This document shows, one piece after another, positions 43,093-50,342 of a stretch of 64,000 nucleotides of DNA. This stretch comes from an uncultured Lentisphaerota bacterium (GTDB lineage: Bacteria; Verrucomicrobiota; Kiritimatiellia; CAIQIC01): the NCBI GenBank assembly GCA_903896925.1, contig CAITZM010000184.1, forward strand, positions 47,374 through 111,373, written 5' to 3'. The notes below the pieces were generated by a model. The model did no database searches. It was not told the origin of the DNA and saw only the letters and a program-made list of their open reading frames with translations. Both the position numbers and the translations under genes were made by a program. Positions within the stretch are counted from its first letter, which is position 1, and each line of letters opens with the position of its first letter.

Positions 43093-43842
43093 TTACCTGG
43101 CCGGTCCGGCGTTCCAGACCTTGAGGTCGTCGAAATAGCCGTCCTTGCCGGCGACGCCGAACTCGATCTTGGACTTGGTCGGGTGGCTGATGCCGGAGGA
43201 CTTGAGATAGCCGGCGGGCCTGCCATCCACGGTCATGCGCATGGCGTCGCCGGCGGTCTCGAGGATGATCGTATGCCAGACATCCGCTGCGAACTTCGCC
43301 GGAAAGGTCGCCTGGCGGCCGACGAGCAGCTTGGCACGCTCGGCCTGCTTGGTCTTGTCCGTGGCCATCTCATGGATATCGTTGCGCATGGAGCCATCGC
43401 GCTCGTCGATGATGGTCACGCCGTTGGTGCGGATTTGCGCGCGGCAGATGTGGCCGTAGTGCGAGTTGGTGTAGGCGCGGTCATCGAATTCGACATCGAT
43501 CATCGTTGCGCCCGCCAGCTTGACCTTCACTTCGACAATGCTGTCCTGGGTCGGCAGCATCAGGCCGTGGACGGCGGCGTGCGCCTTGACCTTGACCTTG
43601 CCGTTGGCGTCGAGAATGTTCTTGTCGCGCGACTGCGTGCCCTTGAGCGCACCGTTTTCGACCGTGAAGGTCGGGACGACCTTGTGCCAGAGCGGGGACG
43701 GCGTCGCGCCCTGGAAATCGTCGGCAAACAGCAACTCCTTCTTCACGGCGATGGAGTCGGTCGGGATTTTGGGCAGCTCAACGGCGCCTGCACTGGCGGC
43801 GCAGGCGAACAAGGCGGTAACGATCAGCAGTTGTTTTTTCAT
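43093..43842 (-). CDS. Secreted concanavalin-like (DUF1080/LamG-type) protein
   Basis: 249 residues with a signal peptide (QLLIVTALFACAASAGA). The mature part looks like a single beta-sandwich: LLFADDFQGATPSPLWHKVV, VENGALKGTQ, VWHTIILETAGDAMRMTVDG, and FGVAGKDGYFDDLKVWNA at the end. This pattern occurs in DUF1080-like and LamG-like glycan-binding or hydrolase proteins; which one is unclear. It follows the esterase gene by 22 nt and closes the 46.2-43.1 kb operon. Confidence 0.72.
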   Translation of the reverse strand: MKKQLLIVTALFACAASAGAVELPKIPTDSIAVKKELLFADDFQGATPSPLWHKVVPTFTVENGALKGTQSRDKNILDANGKVKVKAHAAVHGLMLPTQDSIVEVKVKLAGATMIDVEFDDRAYTNSHYGHICRAQIRTNGVTIIDERDGSMRNDIHEMATDKTKQAERAKLLVGRQATFPAKFAADVWHTIILETAGDAMRMTVDGRPAGYLKSSGISHPTKSKIEFGVAGKDGYFDDLKVWNAGPAR

Positions 43843-43864
43843 ATACAGGTTTTCTTGGCGGTAT

Positions 43865-45406
43865 TTACCAGTTGTCGGTGCGGAAGGGCGAGGCGGGCAG
43901 GCCGGCGCCGTTCTGCAGGTTGCAGTCGGGGTTGTTGGCCCAGGCGTAGCGGACGGCCTTGGGCTCCTTGACCTCGGGGCTGCTGACGACAACCGTCGCT
44001 CCGGTAATTTTCGCGGTGGCGCGTACCCATTTCTTGTCGGCGCCGGCGATGGCAAAGCCCTTGATTTCGCCGTCCTTGGCCACGAGCCCGCCGTCGGCGT
44101 GCGAGAAAGTGACAACGACTTCGCTGCCCTTGATCTCGTGGCCCGAGGGCAGAGGGCCGCTCGAGGCGATCCCGGACTTCTTGTACACGTCGGCCAGCGC
44201 CCAGCAGGCGAGCCGGTGGCCGACCGCCTGCTTGTCCTGGGGATGGATGTTGCCGGCCTCGCCCGCGCCCATCGCGATGGCCATGCCGGTGTTCGGGAGC
44301 GCGAGGGTCTTGAGCATGCCTTCGCGCACGCTCGGCCAGCCGTCGTCCTCGACCGCCTCTTTTTGCGGCGCCTTGAAGTTCGGGAGCTGCACCCACGCGA
44401 AGGGGAAGTCGCCCTCTCCCCAGCGTGCGCGCCAATCCTGGATCAGGGCGGTGAGTTGCAGCGTGTAGAGCTTGCCGCTTTCCATGTTATGCGCGTTGGC
44501 TTCGCCCTGGTACCAGATCGCCCCGCGGATGGCGTAGGGGATCAGCGGCATGATTTTCCCGTTGAACAGATTCGCCGGGTGCTTGCCTTCGAGGCGCGGG
44601 TCGCTGGGTTGGCGTGGCGGGCGGGTGCGGTTGGCTTTCTTCTCTGCCTTGCCTTTCGCAGCGGCGGCCTTGAACGCGGCCACCTGTTTTTCGTAGGCGG
44701 CCTGCGCCTTGGCCGGGTCCCACGTCGCGGCGCGCTGTTCCCACGAATCGAAGAGCGGCTTCAGTTCCGCAATGTTTTTCTGCGCATCCCAGCTGGTCCA
44801 AGCCTCGACCGGCGTGCCGCCGACGGACGAGTTGATCAGTCCGACCGGTACCTTGAGCGTCTGGTGCAGGTTGAGGCCGAAGAAATAGGCGGTCGCCGAA
44901 AAGCTGCCGACGGACTCGGGACTGCACAGCTCCCATTTCCCCTGGCCCTTGGTTTGCGGCGTCGCGGCGGCGTTGGACTGTTCCCGGAACTGCCGGATCA
45001 GCGCCAGTGTGGCCGCCTTTTGCTCCGCCTCGAAGTTCTTGGCGCGGTTGACCGTCATCGCCATGTTCGACTGGCCGGAGCAGAGCCAGACCTCGCCCAC
45101 GAGGACATCCTGCACGGTGAGGCTGTTCTTGCCCTTGACCGTCAAGGTCAGCGCCTCGCCGGCCTTCAGCGGGTCGAGCTTGAGGCTCCATGCGCCGTTT
45201 GCGTCGGCGGTCGCGGTCTTGGTCTGGCCCGCGATGCTCACTGTGACCTGTTCGCCGGCTTCGGCCCAGCCCCAGACCGGCACGGCGGCGTCGCTTTGCA
45301 GCACCATATGGTCGGAGAAGATCGCCGGCAGCGTGACATCTGCGCGCAACGGGGCGGCCAATGTGCACAGCGCGGCGATCGCGTAACTCATCCATGTTTT
45401 CTTCAT
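43865..45406 (-). CDS. Sialate O-acetylesterase-like (SASA) secreted esterase
   Basis: 513 residues with a signal peptide (YAIAALCTLAAPLRA). The nucleophile block EVWLCSGQSNMAM has Ser near 112; VGLINSSVGGTPVEAW and RGAIWYQGEANA follow, and the chain ends with AIAMGAGEAGNIHPQDKQAVG carrying a probable catalytic His. An insertion rich in Lys and Ala (about 270-295) interrupts the domain. An AGGAG site precedes ATG 45406. It is a paralogue of the 31.9 kb esterase but lacks that protein's N-terminal beta-sandwich. Likely deacetylates a plant or microbial polysaccharide. Confidence 0.88.
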   Translation of the reverse strand: MKKTWMSYAIAALCTLAAPLRADVTLPAIFSDHMVLQSDAAVPVWGWAEAGEQVTVSIAGQTKTATADANGAWSLKLDPLKAGEALTLTVKGKNSLTVQDVLVGEVWLCSGQSNMAMTVNRAKNFEAEQKAATLALIRQFREQSNAAATPQTKGQGKWELCSPESVGSFSATAYFFGLNLHQTLKVPVGLINSSVGGTPVEAWTSWDAQKNIAELKPLFDSWEQRAATWDPAKAQAAYEKQVAAFKAAAAKGKAEKKANRTRPPRQPSDPRLEGKHPANLFNGKIMPLIPYAIRGAIWYQGEANAHNMESGKLYTLQLTALIQDWRARWGEGDFPFAWVQLPNFKAPQKEAVEDDGWPSVREGMLKTLALPNTGMAIAMGAGEAGNIHPQDKQAVGHRLACWALADVYKKSGIASSGPLPSGHEIKGSEVVVTFSHADGGLVAKDGEIKGFAIAGADKKWVRATAKITGATVVVSSPEVKEPKAVRYAWANNPDCNLQNGAGLPASPFRTDNW

Positions 45407-45441
45407 GTTTGCTCCTGTAAGGAATTTAGCCCTGTCTGAAG

Positions 45442-46203
45442 TCATTTCGTTTCTTCCGCCGTCAGTTTGCGGATCCAGATATTACGGTAGTGGCCGGGAT
45501 TGTGGTGGTCCTGCAGCCCGAGCGTGCCTTCCGTCGCGCCGCCGCCGAGATCCACCTTGTCCTGCACGAGGACGCCATTGTGGACCACCGTTAGCGTGCA
45601 GGGGCGGACGAGCTTGTGCTGCGCGTCGTAGCGCGGCTGCACGAGTTTGACGTCGTAGCTCTGCCATTCGCCGGGTTTGCGGCAGACGTTGGCCAGCGGC
45701 GGATACTTGCCGTAGATCGCGGCGGCCTGGCCGTCGGGGTAGGTGTCGTTCTGGTAGGAGTCGAGCACCTGCAGTTCCTGGTGGCCGGGCAAATAGACGC
45801 CGCTGTTGCCGCGGCCCTGGCCCTTCTTGGCCGGGTCCACCTGCGCGGGCGTGGCCCATTCGATGTGGATCTGGCAGTCGCCGAATTTTTCCTTGGTCAC
45901 GAGGTCGCCGCTGTACGCCACGATTTCAAGATAGCCGTGCTCGACCTTCCACTTCGGCTCCGGCGTCTGATCTTTGTCCTTGGCCTTCGGTTTGCGGGTC
46001 CACTTGACCAGATCGGTGCCGCCGAACAGGACCATGGCTTCGGCCGGCGGCGGTGCAAATTCCTTTTCAGAGGGCGGGCCGGGATCGCGGACCGGCGGGC
46101 GCGGCCGGTTCATGTCGTGCGGTTTCCAGTCCTCGGCGGCCCAGGCGCCCAGCGTCAGCGCGAGCAGCCCCACAAGCATGGCGGTAACGGGTTGGTGTTG
46201 CAT
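45442..46203 (-). CDS. 3-keto-disaccharide hydrolase-type protein (DUF1080)
   Basis: 253 residues with a signal peptide (MLVGLLALTLGAWA). Proline-rich linker residues precede one DUF1080 domain: AMVLFGGTDLVKWT, WKVEHGYLEIV, FGDCQIHIEWATP, GRGNSGVYLPGHQELQVLDS, EWQSYDVKLVQP and GTLGLQDHHNPGHYRNIWIRKL. These are the family landmarks. It is the first gene of a three-gene operon with an esterase and a concanavalin-like protein, preceded by dyad array E. The predicted role is cleavage of oxidised glycosides in the periplasm. Confidence 0.88.
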   Translation of the reverse strand: MQHQPVTAMLVGLLALTLGAWAAEDWKPHDMNRPRPPVRDPGPPSEKEFAPPPAEAMVLFGGTDLVKWTRKPKAKDKDQTPEPKWKVEHGYLEIVAYSGDLVTKEKFGDCQIHIEWATPAQVDPAKKGQGRGNSGVYLPGHQELQVLDSYQNDTYPDGQAAAIYGKYPPLANVCRKPGEWQSYDVKLVQPRYDAQHKLVRPCTLTVVHNGVLVQDKVDLGGGATEGTLGLQDHHNPGHYRNIWIRKLTAEETK

Positions 46204-46264
46204 GTCCCTGTCCTTTCGTGACGGTCTCCGCAAAACGTGCCGGCGCGCCGGATATTGCAGCGCT

Positions 46265-46342
46265 TTCCAGGGTTTGGACGCGGGCGCCCCGGGGTTCCCT
46301 GGGCTTGGAGCGGCGGATGGCGCCTCTGCGCAAGGTTGGGAA
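46265..46342. repeat. Dyad array E: three sites between the DUF1080 operon and lpxK
   Basis: TTCCAGGGTTTGGAC (46265-46279), TCCCTGGGCTTGGAG (46296-46310) and GCGCAAGGTTGGGAA (46328-46342) match 11, 10 and 9 of 14 fixed positions. Centres 46272, 46303 and 46335 are 31 and 32 bp apart. The array lies between divergent genes, 61 bp or more upstream of the DUF1080 start. Confidence 0.6.
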
Positions 46343-46417
46343 AAGCGGAATGCTGTCTTGCGCCGCGCGGCGGCGGCTGGCACCATCGGCGCGCCGGTGA
46401 GCCGGCAGGAGTACCAC

Positions 46418-47578
46418 GTGGCGGTGCGTTTGGAACAAATTGAAACCTATGTGCTGTCGGTCATCGAAGACCGGCGCAAGGATGCGGGTGCGCGCTGGCT
46501 GAGCCGGCTGCTGCTGGCGTTGTCATGGCTATATCGAGGCATCGTCCAGACGCGCCTGTTTCTTTATCGCCATGGCATCCTCCGGCACCATTCGCTGGGC
46601 TGCCAGGTCATCAGCATCGGCAATTTGACGGTTGGCGGCACCGGCAAGACGCCGATCGCCGAGGCGTTTGCGCGGGCGCTGGTCAAGCAGGGCCGCAAGG
46701 TGGCGATCCTCAGCCGTGGCTATAAGAGCGAGTCGCCGCCGTTCTGGCAGCGGCTGTCCAACATGCTGCGGCTGCGCGCGGACCCGAACCCGCCGCGCGT
46801 CGTCTCCGATGGCCGCAGCCTGCTGCTCGATTCCGCGACCAGCGGCGACGAACCCTTCATGCTCGCCAGCAACCTGCCTAACGTCGTGGTCATCGTGGAC
46901 AAGAACCGCGTCAAGGCCGGGCGCCACGCCATCCGGAAGTACGGCTGTGACACGCTGCTGCTGGACGACGGCTTCCAATACATGGCCCTCAAGCACCGGC
47001 TTGACCTGGTGCTGGTGGACAGCACCAATCCGTTCGGCAACCGGCAGATGCTGCCGCGCGGCATCCTGCGCGAGCCCTACCGCAACATCCGGCGCGCGAG
47101 CTACCTGTTCATCACCAAATCGCGCCCGGGGGGCGAGCCGGAACTGAAGGCGGAACTGCGCGCGCTCAACCCGACGGCGGAAATCATCGAGTGCCGGCAC
47201 AGCGCCAAGAAGTTGCAGAATGTCTTCACCGGCGAGCGGCACCCGCTGGAGGCGCTCAACGGCCTTTCCATCGCCGCGATCTCCGGCATTGCCCAGCCGA
47301 AGGGCTTCGAGGACGAACTCGTGCGGCTGGGTGCCAAGCTGCTCTATCACAAGCGCTTCGCCGACCATCACCGCTACAGCCAGATGGAGATCATCGAGTT
47401 TATCAACAAGAGCATCGAGCGCGGCGCCCAGGCGATTGTGACAACGGAAAAGGACGCCGTGCGTTTTCCGAATATCGAGCGGCGCGACCTGCCGATGTAC
47501 TACCTGCGGGTCGAAATCGAACTGTTGAGCGGTGTCGAGGACTTCTATGGCTGCATCCAGCGCATCTGCTTCAAGTGA
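46418..47578 (+). CDS. lpxK: Tetraacyldisaccharide 4'-kinase
   Basis: 386 residues. LpxK phosphorylates the lipid A precursor at the 4' position on the inner membrane. The Walker A loop GNLTVGGTGKTP (73-79 core) follows the amphipathic N-terminal helix region. LDDGFQYMALKHRLDLVLVD and FITKSR blocks follow, and IVTTEKDAVRF is near the C-terminus. GTG 46418 is used because GCAGGAG lies 7 nt upstream; no in-frame ATG is near. An N-terminal extension of about 25 residues precedes the usual family start. First gene of an LPS cluster with overlapping genes. Confidence 0.93.
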   Translation: MAVRLEQIETYVLSVIEDRRKDAGARWLSRLLLALSWLYRGIVQTRLFLYRHGILRHHSLGCQVISIGNLTVGGTGKTPIAEAFARALVKQGRKVAILSRGYKSESPPFWQRLSNMLRLRADPNPPRVVSDGRSLLLDSATSGDEPFMLASNLPNVVVIVDKNRVKAGRHAIRKYGCDTLLLDDGFQYMALKHRLDLVLVDSTNPFGNRQMLPRGILREPYRNIRRASYLFITKSRPGGEPELKAELRALNPTAEIIECRHSAKKLQNVFTGERHPLEALNGLSIAAISGIAQPKGFEDELVRLGAKLLYHKRFADHHRYSQMEIIEFINKSIERGAQAIVTTEKDAVRFPNIERRDLPMYYLRVEIELLSGVEDFYGCIQRICFK

Positions 47579-48566
47579 GGAAAGGGTCCTCGTGGTCAGC
47601 CCCGGCTGGATCGGCGATGCCCTCATGGCCCTGCCCGCGCTGCAGCTTTTTCAGGCGCGGCATCCCGGGACGGCGCTCACCGTGCTGGCCAAGCCGCGCC
47701 TGGTGCCGCTGTGGAGCCTGCACGCCGCGCCGCGGCGCGTGGTGGCGGTGACCGGTACCTGGCCCACGGTCGTGGACCTCGTGCGCGGGGGCTTCTCCGC
47801 CGCCTATTTGCTCCCGAACTCGGTGCGCTCGGCCCTGTTGCCGTGGCTGGCGGCCGTGCCGGAGCGGATCGGGCTCGCCGGCCAATGGCGGCGCCTGCTG
47901 CTCACGCAGGTGGTCACTCCGCCGATGGACCCGGCGCGCCAGCATCAAGCGTGGGAATATGCCGCGGTTCTGGCGCCGGATGCGACGGTCCTGCCGCCAC
48001 CGCAGTTGGCCCTGCCGGCGGCCGCGTGCGCTGCCGCGGCAGGGACGATCGCCGCGCTGCCGCGTCCGCTGATCGGGATCATGCCCGGCGCGGCCCGCGG
48101 TCCGGCCAAGCGCTGGCCCGCGGAACGGTTTGCCGAGGCGGCCAAGCTTTTGAGCGTCAAACTCGGCGGCAGCGTTGTTATCATGGGCGGACCCGGCGAT
48201 GCCGACGCGTGTGCGGCCGTCGCCGGCGGGGTGGGGGGCGGTGCTTTGAACCTGGCCGGCGCGACGGCGTTGCCGGAGTGGGCGGCGCTGCTGGCGCAGT
48301 GTGCGGTGGTGCTGTGCAACGACAGCGGCGGGATGCATCTGGCTGCTGCTGTCGGCACGCCGGTGGTCGCGGTTTTCGGCATCACCGACCCGGCGCGGAC
48401 CGGCCCGCTGGGCGCCCGCTGCCGTGTGGTGCAGCGCAGCGCACAACGCGACCGCGCGGTGCCGCGCGCCTCGGCCGAGGCGGTCGCCGCCTTGGCGGCG
48501 ATCACGGTGCCGGAGGTGGTCGCGGCGGCGCAGGAACTGTTGAATCAGGGGGCCTCTCATGCGTGA
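47547..48566 (+). CDS. waaF: Heptosyltransferase (glycosyltransferase family 9)
   Basis: 339 residues of the ADP-heptose:LPS heptosyltransferase (WaaF/WaaC, GT9) family. Seen: LVVSPGWIGDALMALPAL at the N-terminus, AYLLPNSVRSALLPWLA, PGAARGPAKRWPAERFAEAA, MGGPGD, and the donor-binding NDSGGMHLAAAVGTPVVAVFG with the D-S/T-G-x-x-H motif. WaaF is preferred because of the MPGAARGPAKRWP block, but WaaC is not excluded. The start overlaps lpxK by 32 bp; a GAGG site supports ATG 47547. Confidence 0.87.
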   Translation: MAASSASASSEERVLVVSPGWIGDALMALPALQLFQARHPGTALTVLAKPRLVPLWSLHAAPRRVVAVTGTWPTVVDLVRGGFSAAYLLPNSVRSALLPWLAAVPERIGLAGQWRRLLLTQVVTPPMDPARQHQAWEYAAVLAPDATVLPPPQLALPAAACAAAAGTIAALPRPLIGIMPGAARGPAKRWPAERFAEAAKLLSVKLGGSVVIMGGPGDADACAAVAGGVGGGALNLAGATALPEWAALLAQCAVVLCNDSGGMHLAAAVGTPVVAVFGITDPARTGPLGARCRVVQRSAQRDRAVPRASAEAVAALAAITVPEVVAAAQELLNQGASHA

Positions 48567-49365
48567 AAAAATTTCCGCCTGCATCACGGCGGGCAACGAA
48601 GAGAAGAAAATCCGGCGCTGCCTCGAGAGCGTCAGCTGGTGCGACGAGATCGTGGTCGTGGACAGTTTCAGCACCGACCGCACCGCGGAAATCTGCCGCG
48701 AGTACACCGACCGCGTCTATCAGCACGAATGGCTCGGCTACATCGGCTCGAAGAACCTGATCCGCGGCATGGCCACGCATCCCTGGCTGCTCTACCTCGA
48801 CGCCGATGAGGAAATCTCCCCCGACCTGCGCGACGAGATCCTGCGGGAGTTCAACACCGGCCCGGGCTCGGTCGTGGGCTACCGTTTCCCGCGGCTGGTG
48901 CATTATCTCGGCCGCTGGATCCGCCACGGCGAGTGGTACCCCGATTATAAGCTGCGCCTCTTCCGCAAGGATGCCGGCAGCAGCGTCGGCGAAGAACCGC
49001 ACGACCGCGTCATCGTCAACGGTGCGGTCAAGACCCTGCGCAGTTCGCTCTATCATTACACCTACGACGACATGCACGACCAGATCGAGACGATCAACCG
49101 CTATACGACCATCACGTCGCGCGAGAAGTTCCGCAAGGGCGAACGCTTCCGGTACGTGGATTATTTCATCCGGCCGCAGTGGCGTTTTTTCAAGTCCTAC
49201 TTTCTCAAGATGGGCATGCTCGACGGTCTGCCCGGGCTGTTCATCGCGCGTATCAGTTCGTTCGGCGTGCGGATGAAATACGCCAAGCTTTGGGAACTTG
49301 AGCGCGCAGCTCGGGAGAGCCAGCCGCGGCCGGCCAACGTGGTGCAACCGACTGGAAAAGCATGA
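48559..49365 (+). CDS. Family 2 glycosyltransferase, LPS core (WaaE/KdtX-like)
   Basis: 268 residues of the GT2 family: SACITAGNEEKKIRRCLESVSWCDEIVVVDSFSTDRTAE (ITAGNEE and VVVDSFSTD blocks), then LLYLDADEEIS with the metal-binding D-x-D, and a long C-terminal region (HYTYDDMHDQIETINRYTT) typical of WaaE-like core transferases. Cytoplasmic, membrane associated. Overlaps the heptosyltransferase by 8 bp and the CPBP gene by 4 bp. Confidence 0.88.
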   Translation: MREKISACITAGNEEKKIRRCLESVSWCDEIVVVDSFSTDRTAEICREYTDRVYQHEWLGYIGSKNLIRGMATHPWLLYLDADEEISPDLRDEILREFNTGPGSVVGYRFPRLVHYLGRWIRHGEWYPDYKLRLFRKDAGSSVGEEPHDRVIVNGAVKTLRSSLYHYTYDDMHDQIETINRYTTITSREKFRKGERFRYVDYFIRPQWRFFKSYFLKMGMLDGLPGLFIARISSFGVRMKYAKLWELERAARESQPRPANVVQPTGKA

Positions 49366-50342
49366 CGGGCACAGTCTCCCAGCTTGGCTCCGCAGAGCCC
49401 GCGCCGCCCGACGGCTGGCGGGTGGTGGTCACGCTGCTCGGGCTGTTTCTGCTGCTGGTGCTGCTGGCCGCCGTCACCTCGGTCGTGCTGGTCCGCTACG
49501 GCCTGCCGCATCTGCCGCCCGCCTGGGCGGAGGTGCTGACGCACCGGGGCACGGGCAAGATCATGTCGCGCGCCATGCAGGTCTGGCTGATCGTCCTGCT
49601 GCCGCTGGTGCTGCGCTTTTCCGGCTGGCGCGGCTGGCGCGACTGCGGCTGGCAAAACGCCGCGGGGCCGGCGCGCCCGCTCTGGCGCGACCTGCTCGCC
49701 GGGCTTGCACTGGGCGTGGCGACGCTGGGCGCTCTGGCCCTGTTCATGTTCCTGACCGGGCGCCGTGTGGCGGACGCGCTGGATCCGGCGCTAAGCATCC
49801 CGCTGACCGTCCTCGGGTACGCCCTTTCGGCGCTGGTCGTGGCGGTCTTTGAGGAGACGGTTGCGCGGGGCATTCTCTTCCGGCTTTGGGCGCGCACCTG
49901 GGGCGTGGTGGCGGCGGCGCTGTTTTCCAGCGGGCTGTTTGCCGTGGTGCATTTTCTCAACCCCGACGCTGCGGCGTTCCAGGTGCCCGGCTTCTGGTCG
50001 GCCGTCGGGGCGCTGGGGCTCAGTGCGCTGCGGCCGGACACGGGCGATGCCGCCTTCTGGATCCGGCTGTGCAACCTCGCCCTGCTGGGCCTGGCCCTGT
50101 GCGCGATGGTGCGGCTGACCGGCAGCATCTGGCTGGCCGTCGGCGCGCACGCCGGCTGGGTCTGGAGCATCAAGCTCAACAACTTCTTCACCGATGCCGT
50201 GCCGCCGCCGTTGCGCTCCCGCGTCTGGGGCGCGCGGGGCGACCTGACCGATTCTGTCATCGGTTCGGCGACGCTGCTCGCGGTCTTGCTGGTGGTGCTG
50301 GGGATGATCTGGCGGCGTACGCGCCGCAGCGGGCCCGGATGA
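49362..50342 (+). CDS. CPBP-family intramembrane metalloprotease
   Basis: 326 residues with about eight hydrophobic segments. The abortive-infection/CAAX-protease signature is present: EETVARG (EExxxR motif), FAVVHF with the first conserved His, and GAHAGWVWS with the second. Family members process prenylated or membrane proteins; the bacterial substrates are mostly unknown. Translationally coupled to neighbours on both sides (ATGA overlaps), so probably part of LPS or envelope biogenesis here. Confidence 0.85.
   Translation: MTGTVSQLGSAEPAPPDGWRVVVTLLGLFLLLVLLAAVTSVVLVRYGLPHLPPAWAEVLTHRGTGKIMSRAMQVWLIVLLPLVLRFSGWRGWRDCGWQNAAGPARPLWRDLLAGLALGVATLGALALFMFLTGRRVADALDPALSIPLTVLGYALSALVVAVFEETVARGILFRLWARTWGVVAAALFSSGLFAVVHFLNPDAAAFQVPGFWSAVGALGLSALRPDTGDAAFWIRLCNLALLGLALCAMVRLTGSIWLAVGAHAGWVWSIKLNNFFTDAVPPPLRSRVWGARGDLTDSVIGSATLLAVLLVVLGMIWRRTRRSGPG

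Noticed and set aside
49282..49296. CGCCAAGCTTTGGGA resembling the recurrent dyad inside the GT2 gene
   Set aside because: It encodes conserved-looking protein (AKLWE) with no second site 31 bp away; likely chance.
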